This document shows positions 34,406-43,643 of a stretch of 44,676 nt of DNA, piece after piece. Under the pieces are notes generated by a model that worked only from the letters and a program-made list of their open reading frames with translations, made no database searches and was not told the DNA's origin. The position numbers and the translations under genes are program-made. Numbering within the stretch: the first letter of the stretch is position 1; each line of letters starts with the position of its first letter. Origin of the DNA: Accumulibacter sp. (GTDB taxonomy: Bacteria; Pseudomonadota; Gammaproteobacteria; Burkholderiales; Rhodocyclaceae); contig NZ_JAMTDV010000014.1 of the NCBI RefSeq assembly GCF_023806565.1, positions 1 through 44,676 of the forward strand, given 5' to 3'.

Positions 34406-35110
34406 ATGAGCGAAAGCGACGAAATCCTGGCCATTCCGCTGTGGCTCAACGGACACGCCTATCTGACGATGCCGCCCGCGTTTTTCGATGTCCGCGACGC
34501 GCGCAGTGGCCAGATCAGGCGGCGCACGCCGCTGTGCGGCGCCAGGGAGGCGCAGGCTGCGGTCGATGCGGCGTGTGACGCACTTCAGTCCTGGGCGACC
34601 TTGACCGTGGAAGCGCGCGCGAGACTGCTCACGCGGCTGGCCGAAGCGCTGTCCGGCTACGCCGATCACTTTGCCGGCCTGATCGGCGAGGAGACGGGCA
34701 AGGATGGCGCGGCGGCAGGCGCCGAGGTGACCGCGGCGGTGCACGTACTGCGCGCAGTGGCAACGGCCGGCGCCGGTACCGGCGGCAACGGCGTCGTGGC
34801 AGTCGTCAGCGACCAGCTCGCGCCCTTGCTCGGCCCGCTGCAACTTGCCACTCCGGCGCTGCTCGGGGGCGCGACGATCGTCCTCAAACCAAGCCCACAA
34901 GCGCCTTCTGCCGCCTTTGCCCTGGCCGAACTGACGGCGCGCGCCGGTTTTCCGGGTGGCGTGGTCAATCTCCTGCACGGCGACCTCGCGGCCGTCGAAG
35001 GGCTCTGTTCCGCCCCGGCGGTGAGCATGGTGCGCTTTGCCGGCGATCGCGAACTCGGCACCCGGGTGGCGGCGATCGCCACCCGCCACGGCAAACCTTT
35101 CCTGGACTGA
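34406..35110 (+). CDS. Half-length aldehyde-dehydrogenase-like protein lacking the catalytic domain
   Basis: The 234 residues cover only the N-terminal NAD-binding part of the aldehyde dehydrogenase superfamily. Visible blocks are ARARLLTRLAEALSGYADHF, LAPLLGPLQLATPALLGGATIVLKP, and FPGGVVNLLHGD with VSMVRFAGDRELG. The normal length is about 480. The catalytic cysteine and glutamate domain is absent, and the active-site asparagine region is altered. The gene ends cleanly 3 bases before the next start, so it looks like a settled short form rather than a random truncation. ATG 34406 is supported by the dehydrogenase-like sequence starting soon after. No function is proposed. Confidence 0.75.
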   Translation: MSESDEILAIPLWLNGHAYLTMPPAFFDVRDARSGQIRRRTPLCGAREAQAAVDAACDALQSWATLTVEARARLLTRLAEALSGYADHFAGLIGEETGKDGAAAGAEVTAAVHVLRAVATAGAGTGGNGVVAVVSDQLAPLLGPLQLATPALLGGATIVLKPSPQAPSAAFALAELTARAGFPGGVVNLLHGDLAAVEGLCSAPAVSMVRFAGDRELGTRVAAIATRHGKPFLD

Positions 35111-35113
35111 GAG

Positions 35114-36070
35114 ATGCACCATATCGTCTATCTCGAACGAGACTCGGTCGTTGCCGAAGTGCGCCGGCCGGATTTCCCCCATCACTGGGTCGAGTACCCG
35201 AAAAGCTCGCAGCGACAAGTCGCTGAGCGCCTCGCCGGAGCGACGATCGCGATCGTCAACAAGTTGCAGATCGATGCCGAGCTGATCGCTGTGCTGCCCA
35301 CCTTGCAGATGGTCGCGGTGGCCGCTACCGGGACCAACAACGTCGACCTCATTGCCTGTCGGGCGCGCGGCATCGTCGTCTCGAACATTCGTGGCTATGC
35401 GGCGCACACCGTTCCGGAGCACGTCTTCGCGCTGCTCCTGGCGCTTTCGCGCAATCTGCCCGCCTATCGACAGGCAGTGGCTGCCGGCAGTTGGCAGCGT
35501 TCCGACCAGTTCTGCTGCTTCGCTGATCCGATTCGCGATCTGCACGGCGCAACCCTCGCGCTGATCGGCAGCGGCAATCTCGGTAACGGTGTCGCCCGCC
35601 TCGCCGAAGCCTTTGGCATGCGCGTCCTGCGCGGCGAACGCAAGCAGGCAACGAGCGTGCGTCCGGGCTACACCCCCTTCGCACAGGTCTTGCGCGAAGC
35701 CGACGCGATCTCGCTGCACTGTCCGTTGACCGAGGCGACCTGGAATCTGATTGGCGAGAGCGAATTGCGCGCAATGAAGCCGACCGCGCTGCTGATCAAC
35801 ACTGCTCGTGGCGGCCTGGTCGACGAAGCGGCACTGGCCAGCGCGCTGCGACAACGCTGGATCGGCGGCGCTGCTTTCGATGTGCTGACCGTCGAACCAC
35901 CGAGTGCCGGTAACCCGCTGCTGGCGCCGGACTTGCTAGCATTGCCCAATTTTCTCCTGACGCCGCATGTCGCCTGGGCAAGCCAGCCGGCCATGCAGGC
36001 CCTTGCCGAGCAGTTGACCAGCAACCTCGAAGCCTTTGCGCGCGGCGAAGCGCAGAACCGGGTGGCCTGA
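35114..36070 (+). CDS. D-2-hydroxyacid dehydrogenase (glycerate/hydroxypyruvate type)
   Basis: This NAD(P)-linked oxidoreductase interconverts 2-oxo acids and D-2-hydroxy acids. The 318-residue protein has VAVAATGTNNVDL, the dinucleotide fold ALIGSGNLGNGVARLAEAFG near residue 150, the catalytic arginine in NTARGGLVDE, and the glutamate region LTVEPPSAGNPLL. The catalytic histidine lies in LTPHVAWAS. It follows the half-length dehydrogenase by 3 bases. The substrate cannot be told from sequence. Confidence 0.93.
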   Translation: MHHIVYLERDSVVAEVRRPDFPHHWVEYPKSSQRQVAERLAGATIAIVNKLQIDAELIAVLPTLQMVAVAATGTNNVDLIACRARGIVVSNIRGYAAHTVPEHVFALLLALSRNLPAYRQAVAAGSWQRSDQFCCFADPIRDLHGATLALIGSGNLGNGVARLAEAFGMRVLRGERKQATSVRPGYTPFAQVLREADAISLHCPLTEATWNLIGESELRAMKPTALLINTARGGLVDEAALASALRQRWIGGAAFDVLTVEPPSAGNPLLAPDLLALPNFLLTPHVAWASQPAMQALAEQLTSNLEAFARGEAQNRVA

Positions 36071-36181
36071 CGCGGCACGCGGTGTCTGCTTGCGCCGGCA
36101 AGCTCTGCGCACTCGTCTTGCCATCCGTCTTGCATTCCCCGCAGCAGCACTCGACCTGTCCGGCTGCCAGGCGGACCACGG

Positions 36182-36781
36182 TCAGGCGGCAGCCGCGTAG
36201 CTCCCTGACCGAAACTCGATGCTCGAAAAAGCACCGCGCTCGCGGAGCAGTCGCAAATGGTCTGGGCGCCTCTTGCCATAGCTCACCGCGAGCCGATCGA
36301 GGTAGCGCAGCCAGGCGTCGGGGTTGGCCCTGTCCACCGCTGCCGCCTCCTGGGGCAGCTTGGCATTCCAGACCTCGTAGCGGTAGACGAAGTCAGCCCA
36401 GTCGTACAACAGCTCGCCCGTGCTCCAAATTCTCACCGCGTTCGGGTCGGCGCCTGCGTCGAGCAGGATGCGCAACATCTCGACGTCCATGTTCAGTACC
36501 GCCGACAGCAATGGCCCACAACCGTCGCGACCGAGACGCCGCGGGTCGGCGCCGAGCCGCAACATTTCCCTGACGATGGCGTGCTTCGGGGCCGCCGGAC
36601 AATGCTCCAGGTCGCTGATCACCCGCTCCAGAATCGTATCGCCGAAGCGATCCGTTCCGTTCAGATCAAACCCACCCGTCACCTGCGCGCGCATCGTGTC
36701 GAGGTCGCCCGCGCAGGCGGTCGCCACGAAGGTCCGGATCTGCTCTTCGTGTTCGGTCGGTGCGCGCTGTATCTTGTCCAT
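36182..36781 (-). CDS. Ankyrin-repeat protein
   Basis: This 199-residue soluble protein has about three ankyrin repeats in the first 115 residues, with LEXXXXXGADP-type turns visible (REMLRLGADPRRLGRDGCGPLLSAV and LRILLDAGADPNAV; short extracts joined by a gap). The second half is helical and not recognised. Such proteins mediate protein contacts. ATG 36781 precedes MDKIQRAPTEHEEQIRTFVA. It is preceded by the TPR gene on the same strand, with a small gap. Confidence 0.8.
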   Translation of the reverse strand: MDKIQRAPTEHEEQIRTFVATACAGDLDTMRAQVTGGFDLNGTDRFGDTILERVISDLEHCPAAPKHAIVREMLRLGADPRRLGRDGCGPLLSAVLNMDVEMLRILLDAGADPNAVRIWSTGELLYDWADFVYRYEVWNAKLPQEAAAVDRANPDAWLRYLDRLAVSYGKRRPDHLRLLRERGAFSSIEFRSGSYAAAA

Positions 36782-36798
36782 CCCACACTCCTCTTTCG

Positions 36799-37497
36799 CT
36801 ACCCGTGACGGCCGCGCAGTGCAACCTTCCGCTTGCCGACGTCAGGCCGATCGACGTCGCTGCACACCGTATACGCGGCGCCCTGCGTGACGGATTCTGC
36901 AGGCAGGCCCGGGGACTGCGGGTGGCCAAGCGTCCTGCGCTCTCCAGAACACGCGGTGTCGGTCTCGGCCGACGCGCACGCATGGCCGACTGCCCGGCAA
37001 TGGCCTGCGTGGCCTCTCACCGCAGCCTGCGTGCAGCGCTTCGCGCTGGCTGGGTCCCGGCGACACGAACGCAGCCCGACTCGCCCGATCGCGCGCTGTG
37101 CCGCCCGCCAGTCGGGCCGCGCGGAGAGCGCCGACTCCAGGGCATCGATGGCCTGCTGGTAACGTCGCAACCGAAGCAGTACCAGCCCAAGGTCATACCA
37201 GGCGACCGCCAGGGGCGATCCCTGAGCGCGCGCCGCACGCAGACAGTGGGCCGCGGCGCTCAGTCTGCCGTCGTGGTGCACACCATCACCTCGGTCGAGA
37301 AGGTACCTGGCCGTGGCGTCGAAAGTCTGGATTGCCGCTTCGCGGCGCTGACTACGGTAATAGATCAGACCGAGAAACAGGCGCGACACGGCGTCGTCGG
37401 GAACCGCCTCAAGGATGCCGAGGGCGAGCCGCTCGGCCCGCGGCAAATCACCGTCCTGATATGAGGTACCGAGGAGGTCGAGAAGTGCCTCGATCAT
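36799..37497 (-). CDS. TPR-repeat protein with doubtful C-terminal half
   Basis: The first 130 residues form tetratricopeptide repeats (DGDLPRAERLALGILEAVPD, LFLGLIYYRSQRREAAIQTF, AVAWYDLGLVLLRLRRYQQA and IDALESALSARPDW). After the PDW turn of the last repeat the sequence turns arginine- and cysteine-rich and no longer looks like a folded protein. The reading frame there may be shifted, or the gene has decayed. The ATG at 37497 (MIEALLDLLG) is chosen as the start of the first helix. It lies upstream of the ankyrin gene on the same strand. Confidence 0.6.
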   Translation of the reverse strand: MIEALLDLLGTSYQDGDLPRAERLALGILEAVPDDAVSRLFLGLIYYRSQRREAAIQTFDATARYLLDRGDGVHHDGRLSAAAHCLRAARAQGSPLAVAWYDLGLVLLRLRRYQQAIDALESALSARPDWRAAQRAIGRVGLRSCRRDPASAKRCTQAAVRGHAGHCRAVGHACASAETDTACSGERRTLGHPQSPGLPAESVTQGAAYTVCSDVDRPDVGKRKVALRGRHG

Positions 37498-38063
37498 CGA
37501 CCACCCCCCGTTGCCGACGAACACCGGCAATCGAGTTCCAGGCAGTCGTTCGGGACGGTCACGCCCGACAATGCTTCAGCAACTTTCCCCGACATGACAG
37601 CTACTCCAGGCAGTTGACTCGACGGGTGGATTCTCGCCTGCAGTCGAGGTCCCGGATAGCGGAAAAAGTCCCGTTTTGCGCGGGAAATTTTCCCGGGACG
37701 CAGAGGGTTGCCCCGGACCGTTCGTCGGAGCGGGTGCATTCCAACCGCACCATTGACGATTTCTCTCCGACGATCTGCTGCATGCGCCGCATGCGCCGCG
37801 GGATAGTCGCGGCTCGCCGGTGTTTGCGTGGATAATCGCGCCATGATCACTGTTCCTCTCCACCAGCTTGGCAGCTTAGAGGCCACCCGGGGCGTACCAG
37901 ACCTCCGCAAGGAAAACGACCGACGCAATTTCCCGGCGCGCGCTCGGCACCGCATTTGCCCGGAAACCCGGCAAGCAGTTACGTCCGACGTCTGTCGCAG
38001 ATCGGAAGAAGCGAGACCGAAGCCGACAACGGCGTACGACACCAACCGTCGCGCCGAGGCGAC
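37498..38063. other. Divergent intergenic region before the PAS kinase
   Basis: No gene is recognised. A perfect inverted repeat GGGAAA-T-TTTCCC at 37682-37694 lies in an otherwise GC-rich stretch, and a 9-base unit CATGCGCCG is repeated twice in a row near 37784-37801. The promoters of both flanking genes must lie here, but I cannot place a convincing -10/-35. Confidence 0.4.
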
Positions 38064-39872
38064 ATGCAGCCGCTAAGGAACTCCCCGTACGACTCGATCG
38101 CCGTGCTCGACGAGAACGGCGTGATCATCAGCGTCAACCAGGGCTGGCGAGCATTTGCCGAGAGCAACGGCGGCAGCGCTGCACTGGCAGCAGGGATTGG
38201 CATCGATTATCTGGCCGCCGTGCGATGCGCGGCGATCACCGACTCGCTTGCCGCTGCTGCGTTAAAGGGCAGCGAAGCGGTACTGGCAGGCCAGCAAACG
38301 CTGTTCGCCCTCGAGTACCCCTGCCATTCCCCCGACCGCGAGCGCTGGTTCGAACTTCACGTCACCCCGCGACAAGGCGCTGCCAAGGGAATCGTCGTCG
38401 GCCACCGCGATATCACCGCCCGCAGGCTGGCTGAAAGCGAGGTCGAAGAGTGCACGGTGAAACGGCATCATAACGAGCGCGACCTGACTGCGGTATTGAA
38501 CAGCGTCTCGTCGATGATCGGCTACTGGGACCGCAATCTGCGCAACCGCTTCGCCAATCGAGCCTATCGCGACTGGTTCGGAATCGACCCGGCAACGATT
38601 CCGGGCAAGCACATCCGAGAAGTGATCGGTGAGGAACGCTACCGTCTCAACCGGCCCTACATCGACGCCGTACTCGCTGGTGCGGCGCAACAGTTCGAAC
38701 GGCCCATTCCCTCGCCGGATGGGCTCGCAGTGCGCCACGCGCTGGCCCGCTACGTCCCGGACATGGACGAAGGTAAGGTACAGGGTTTCTTCGTCGAAGT
38801 CGTGGACGTCTCCTCGATCAAGCGAAGCGAGCAGGCGCTGCAACGCGCACAGGAAATCGGCAGGCTTGGCAGTTTCGTTCGGGAGTTGTCGTCGGAGACG
38901 TGGGTCGGCAGTCCGATGCTGGAGCAGATTTTCGGCATTGGCCCCGATTACGATCACACTGTCGACGGCTGGGAGCGCTTGCTGCATCCCGACGATCGTC
39001 AGGCGATTGGGGCCTACCGCAATGGGGTGATCACCAGAAGAGACGTTTTCAACCGGGAATACCGGATCATTCGGCCACGCGATGGCGCCGTGCGCTGGAT
39101 GCACGGCCTTGCCGAGATTGAATGCGGCGCGGATGGCAACCCGCAGCGCATGGTCGGCACGGTGCAGGACGTCACCGAACGCAAAATGGCCGAGGAGGCG
39201 ACACGAGTACTGCTCGACGAGAACACCCGGCTGGTACGCCGGCTTCTTGCCGTACAGGAGCGGGAGCGCGCAGACCTGGCACGCGAACTGCATGACGAAT
39301 TGTCCCAGCACCTGACGGCGATTCGCGCCTTCGCCGGTGCCATCGAACGCGACGGTGCGCCTGAGCGGACAGCGATCAAGGCCGCGGCGCGAGCCATAGA
39401 CGATTCGGCACGTTCGATCTACGAAGTTTCACACCGCTTGATGGAGGGTCTGCATCCGAATCTTCTCGACGCCGCCGGCATCGTCGAGGCCATCGGCAAC
39501 CTGCTCGACGGCTGGGGGCAACAGCATCCGGAAATCGAGTGGCGGGCGTCGCTTGCCCGGGACCTGGTCTGCCACGCGGAATCGGTACGGGTGACCGTTT
39601 ATCGAGTCGTTCAGGAGTGCCTGAGCAACGTTGCTCGCCATGCCGACGCCCGCCGCCTGCGGGTATTCCTTGCCGGCCGCAAGCACCCGGACGGGGAGAA
39701 GCTGCGCCTGATCATCCGTGACGATGGTCACGGCATGGACGTTCACGCGCCGCATTCCGGATTCGGCCTGCTGGGAATGCGAGAGCGCGTGCTCAGCCTG
39801 GGCGGTTCCTTGCGACTCGAGAGTCCGCGAGGCGGCGGCACGCGGGTGCGAGTGATCCTGCCCAACGAATGA
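38064..39872 (+). CDS. Multi-PAS sensor histidine kinase (NarX/HisKA_3 type)
   Basis: This 602-residue cytoplasmic kinase has three PAS/PAC units. The first is at about 10-115 (SIAVLDENGVIISVNQGWRA), the second at about 135-260 (NSVSSMIGYWDRNLRNRFAN) and the third at about 265-385 (FGIGPDYDHTVDGWERLLHP). A HisKA_3 dimerisation region with the phosphoacceptor histidine follows in ADLARELHDELSQHLTAI. A GHKL ATPase domain ends the protein (QECLSNVARHADA, IRDDGHGMD, GFGLLGMRERV). No membrane segment is seen, so the signal is intracellular, possibly redox or a small ligand. ATG 38064 begins just before the first PAS. Its 3' end faces a LuxR-type regulator across 22 bases. Confidence 0.93.
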   Translation: MQPLRNSPYDSIAVLDENGVIISVNQGWRAFAESNGGSAALAAGIGIDYLAAVRCAAITDSLAAAALKGSEAVLAGQQTLFALEYPCHSPDRERWFELHVTPRQGAAKGIVVGHRDITARRLAESEVEECTVKRHHNERDLTAVLNSVSSMIGYWDRNLRNRFANRAYRDWFGIDPATIPGKHIREVIGEERYRLNRPYIDAVLAGAAQQFERPIPSPDGLAVRHALARYVPDMDEGKVQGFFVEVVDVSSIKRSEQALQRAQEIGRLGSFVRELSSETWVGSPMLEQIFGIGPDYDHTVDGWERLLHPDDRQAIGAYRNGVITRRDVFNREYRIIRPRDGAVRWMHGLAEIECGADGNPQRMVGTVQDVTERKMAEEATRVLLDENTRLVRRLLAVQERERADLARELHDELSQHLTAIRAFAGAIERDGAPERTAIKAAARAIDDSARSIYEVSHRLMEGLHPNLLDAAGIVEAIGNLLDGWGQQHPEIEWRASLARDLVCHAESVRVTVYRVVQECLSNVARHADARRLRVFLAGRKHPDGEKLRLIIRDDGHGMDVHAPHSGFGLLGMRERVLSLGGSLRLESPRGGGTRVRVILPNE

Positions 39873-39894
39873 AGCTGCCAGATTCTGCCGTCGC

Positions 39895-40566
39895 TCACGG
39901 CTCGACCAGGCCCTGCCGGATGGCCATGCGGGCCATCTCGGCAGAACTCGACACCCCCAGCTTGGCCTTGACCCGCGTGAAATGATTGCTCACGGTCTTG
40001 GCACTCAGGTTGAGGGTGCTCGCGCAATCGGCCAGCGAGCTTCCTTCGCTGAGCAGTTTGAAGACCTGGAACTCGCGCTGGGTGAGCCGCTTGAACGATG
40101 GAGTGACCGAAGAGCGACGACCGTTCACCATGCTCGGCAGCATGTCGGAACTGACGAACGATTCGCCGCGCGCCGCCTTTTTCAGGCCCTCCAACAGCGT
40201 ATCGACGTTGCTGCCCTTGGTCACGAAGCCGATGGCACCGGCCTCCAGCGACCGTTCGAGCAGCACCGGAGAATTGTGCACGCTGTACACGAGGATGGAT
40301 GCCTGCGGGTCAAGTGCACGAATCCGCCGGATCGCTTCGATGCCACCAAAGCCTTTCATGCTCAAGTCCATGACCACGACGTCGGGGCGGCGATCACGGT
40401 ACGCGGCATACGCCTCCTCGCCGCTGGCCACCTGCAGCAGGACACGCAACTCGTGGTCGGATCCGATCAGGCTGCACAGACCGGCGCGCAGGGCCGGGTG
40501 ATCGTCAACGACCATCACGGTGACCGGCTTCAAACATCTCCTCAACGGAAACCCTTGCTCGCTCAT
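39895..40566 (-). CDS. LuxR/NarL-family response regulator
   Basis: The 223-residue regulator has a receiver domain with acidic pocket residues DD (21-22) and phosphoacceptor Asp67 in VVVMDLSMKG. The lysine is in GFVTKGSN. The C-terminal NarL-type helix-turn-helix reads REFQVFKLLSEGSSLADCAS and LSAKTVSNHFTRVKAKL. It converges on the PAS kinase and is the likely partner. ATG 40566 has GGGGGA upstream; an in-frame GTG at 40578 is the alternative. Confidence 0.93.
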   Translation of the reverse strand: MSEQGFPLRRCLKPVTVMVVDDHPALRAGLCSLIGSDHELRVLLQVASGEEAYAAYRDRRPDVVVMDLSMKGFGGIEAIRRIRALDPQASILVYSVHNSPVLLERSLEAGAIGFVTKGSNVDTLLEGLKKAARGESFVSSDMLPSMVNGRRSSVTPSFKRLTQREFQVFKLLSEGSSLADCASTLNLSAKTVSNHFTRVKAKLGVSSSAEMARMAIRQGLVEP

Positions 40567-40739
40567 GCAATCCCCCACTCCCGGCAGATGGTCGATTGAC
40601 GCGGCCGATGCAGCCGCTCGGCTGGACGAAGTTCGTCAGGTACCGGCATATCCCTATGCATGCGGTATTTTACCCGCTAGCTCATGGGCTGTCGCGGAAA
40701 CGAGCAACGCCCCGGGTCGACCAGCAGGCGAGCCGCTGC

Positions 40740-43454
40740 TCAGTTCTTGCGCAGGCGCTTCTCGATGCCGACGACGAGATAGGCCAGGATGCCCACGGCG
40801 AAGATTTCGATCCACTCCTGTGCGCCGATTGGCGCCGTGGCGAACAGACGATTGAGCAGCGGCAGATAGGTCAGCAAGCCTTGCAACACGGCCATGATCA
40901 GGACGCCATACCAGACCGCGGGATTGGAAAACAGACCGACGCGCAGCGCCGACAGGGTCAGCGAACGGCAATTGAACAGATACATCGCCTGCACGACGAC
41001 GAAGACATTGAGCGCCACGGTGCGCGCTTCGGCCAGCGAGTGCCCCTGCGCCAATTCGAACAGGAACAGTCCGAACGAACCGGCCAGCAGCAGCACGCTG
41101 ACCAGTACGTTCCGCCAGACCAGCGGCGCGTCGAGAATCGGCGTCGCCGGGGGACGCGGCGGACGATGCATGACGTGCTGTTCAATCGGCTCGAACGCGA
41201 GCATCAGTCCGAGAAAGACCGCGGTGGTCATGTTGATCCAGAGGATCTGCAGGGGGGTGATCGGCAGCGTCGCGCCGGCGACGATCGCGGCGACGATGAC
41301 CAGACCTTCGCCGAAGTTGGTTGGCAGCGTCCAGGTGATGAATTTCACCAGATTGTCGTAGACGCCCCGCCCCTCCTCGACCGCCGCCTCGATCGCGGCA
41401 AAATCGTCGTCGGTCAATACCATGTCGGCGGCGTCCTTGGCCACCTCGGTGCCACCCAGGCCCATGGCGATGCCAATATCGGCCTGCTTCAGCGCCGGGG
41501 CGTCGTTGACCCCGTCGCCGGTCATCGCCACCACTTCGCCATTGGCCTGCAGCGCACGCACCAGGCGCAGTTTCTGCTCTGGTTCGACGCGGGCAAAGAC
41601 GTTCACCCGGTGCACCGCGTGCCGCAGTTCTTCATCGTCGAGCGCGGCCAGTTCGCGGCCGGTGAGCACCGGCTGGCCGATCTTGGCAATCCCCAACTGG
41701 CGCGCGATCGACAGCGCCGTCACCGCATGGTCGCCGGTAATCATTTTCACCACGATGCCGGCTGTGTGGCAAGTCCTGACCGCGGCAATCGCCTTCGCGC
41801 GCGGCGGATCGACCATTCCGACCAGGCCAACGAACTGCAAGCCCTCGTCGCTGCCGACCGCATCCAGTGATCTTGCCGAATCGACGGCGAGACGTGCCAC
41901 GGCGAGCACGCGCAAGCCTTCCGCTGCCATACCGCGAGCGACCTGTTCGATCTCGTCGTGGCGCAGTTCAACCACGGCCCCGTCCCCGTCGAGCATGGCG
42001 AGCGAGCGCGGCAGCAATTTTTCGAGCGCGCCCTTGAAATAGGCGAAGCGCGCGCCTTCGATCTCGTGCAGGGTGACCATGTACTGGCGCATCGAATCGA
42101 AGGGAATCTCGTCGAGGCGCGGAAACAGCTTCTGCAGGGTTCGCTCGTCGAGACCTGCCTTGCGCGCCACGACCAGCAACGCACCTTCGGTGGGGTCTCC
42201 GACCACCTCCCAATGCCGATTGCTCTTTCTCAGTGCAGCGTCGTTGCACAGGACCCCGGCCAGCAGGCACTCGCGCAGGGCACCGGTGACCGGCTGTCCG
42301 TCACCGATGCGGCCGTTCGGCGAATAACCGCTGCCGGCGACCGCCGTTCGCATGCCGCCAGCGTAGAGCTCGCGCACCGTCATCTGGTTCTCGGTCAGCG
42401 TTCCGGTCTTGTCGGAGCATATGACCGTCGTGCTGCCGAGCGTTTCCACCGCCGGCAGTTTGCGGATGATCGCACGCCGCCTGGCCATGCGCGAAACGCC
42501 GATGGCCAGAGTGATGGTCATCGCTGCCGGCAGTCCTTCGGGAATCGCGCCGACGGCAAGGGCCACCGCAGCCATGAACATATCGAAAGCCGATTCGCCA
42601 CGCCACATGCCGACGGCAAAGGTGAACAGCGCCAGCAGGCCGATGGCAAGCAGCAGCCAGTTGCTGAATTCCGCCATCTTGCGCGTCAAAGGGGTCGTCA
42701 GATCGGGCGCGGCGGCGATCAGACGGGAAATGCGGCCAGTTTCCGTGCGATCGCCGATCGCCACCACCACCCCTGCACCCTGACCGCTGATCATCACCGT
42801 TCCTGCGTAAGCCATGTTCGCGCGCTCGGCAAGCAAGGTCCCCTCCGGCAAGGCTTCGCCATGCTTGGCAACGGCAGTCGATTCGCCGGTCAAAGCCGCT
42901 TCGATCGCCTGCAGGTCTTTTGCCCGGAACAGGCGCAGATCCGCCGGAACCTTGTCTCCGGCGGCCAACAGGACGACGTCGCCGGGTACCAGTTGGGTCG
43001 AGGACAGACGCTGCTTGCAGCCACCGCGAAGCACGGTCACCTCACTGGTAACCGAGCGTGCCAGAGCGGCGAGGGCGTTTTCGGCACGACCCTCCTGCAC
43101 GAAGCCGATCACCGCATTGATCAACGTGACGCCAAAAATCACCCCGGCATCGACCCACTCACCGAGGATGGCCGTCACCAGACCGGCCAGCAGCAGGACC
43201 AACACCAACGGCTGGACGAACTGCAGGGCAAGACGCAGTACGGGTCCCTTGCCTGGTTTCGGACTGATCCGGTTTTCGCCGTGCGTCGCCCGTCGGCGGG
43301 CGATTTCGTCCTCGCCAAGGCCGTCTTCGAAACTCGCAGCCAGTCGGGCCGCTGCTTCATCGGCGGCCAGGCAGTGCCAGGCGATCGATTGCACCGCACC
43401 CTTTGCCGTTTCAGGCAACGGCGGAGGTAAATCGCCCTTTCGCTGTCTGCCCAT
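40740..43454 (-). CDS. P-type cation-transporting ATPase (P2 class, Ca2+/Na+-like)
   Basis: This 904-residue pump has about ten membrane helices. It has an N-terminal actuator domain with LTGEST near residue 195, the M4 motif AVGAIPEGLPAAMT near 315, and the phosphorylated aspartate in CSDKTGTLTENQ near 350. A hinge MTGDGVNDAPALKQADIGIAMG follows near 600. The PEGLP motif is typical of P2 pumps for calcium, sodium or similar cations; the ion is not fixed by the sequence. The ATG at 43454 is preceded by GGAGGGTGG. Confidence 0.93.
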   Translation of the reverse strand: MGRQRKGDLPPPLPETAKGAVQSIAWHCLAADEAAARLAASFEDGLGEDEIARRRATHGENRISPKPGKGPVLRLALQFVQPLVLVLLLAGLVTAILGEWVDAGVIFGVTLINAVIGFVQEGRAENALAALARSVTSEVTVLRGGCKQRLSSTQLVPGDVVLLAAGDKVPADLRLFRAKDLQAIEAALTGESTAVAKHGEALPEGTLLAERANMAYAGTVMISGQGAGVVVAIGDRTETGRISRLIAAAPDLTTPLTRKMAEFSNWLLLAIGLLALFTFAVGMWRGESAFDMFMAAVALAVGAIPEGLPAAMTITLAIGVSRMARRRAIIRKLPAVETLGSTTVICSDKTGTLTENQMTVRELYAGGMRTAVAGSGYSPNGRIGDGQPVTGALRECLLAGVLCNDAALRKSNRHWEVVGDPTEGALLVVARKAGLDERTLQKLFPRLDEIPFDSMRQYMVTLHEIEGARFAYFKGALEKLLPRSLAMLDGDGAVVELRHDEIEQVARGMAAEGLRVLAVARLAVDSARSLDAVGSDEGLQFVGLVGMVDPPRAKAIAAVRTCHTAGIVVKMITGDHAVTALSIARQLGIAKIGQPVLTGRELAALDDEELRHAVHRVNVFARVEPEQKLRLVRALQANGEVVAMTGDGVNDAPALKQADIGIAMGLGGTEVAKDAADMVLTDDDFAAIEAAVEEGRGVYDNLVKFITWTLPTNFGEGLVIVAAIVAGATLPITPLQILWINMTTAVFLGLMLAFEPIEQHVMHRPPRPPATPILDAPLVWRNVLVSVLLLAGSFGLFLFELAQGHSLAEARTVALNVFVVVQAMYLFNCRSLTLSALRVGLFSNPAVWYGVLIMAVLQGLLTYLPLLNRLFATAPIGAQEWIEIFAVGILAYLVVGIEKRLRKN

Positions 43455-43565
43455 CCTACCACCCTCCACAAAGTTCGGCGCGATCACTCTGCAGACCAGG
43501 GCCGCCGGCGGGACGCGCACCGCCGCTGTCGGGAAATTTTACACCGGTCGTCCCGGTGCCGCGAT

Positions 43566-43594
43566 TTGCACTGCCACTCGGTTGATTCTACGAT
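43566..43594 (+). promoter_or_regulatory. Weak candidate promoter for the gene at 43644
   Basis: TTGCAC, a 17-base spacer and TACGAT fit a sigma-70 promoter with a leader of about 45 bases. The -10 match is moderate. Confidence 0.3.
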
Positions 43595-43643
43595 GGGAAT
43601 GCAATTTGGTATGTTTCTTGCTTGAATTTCCAGATGGGCCACA

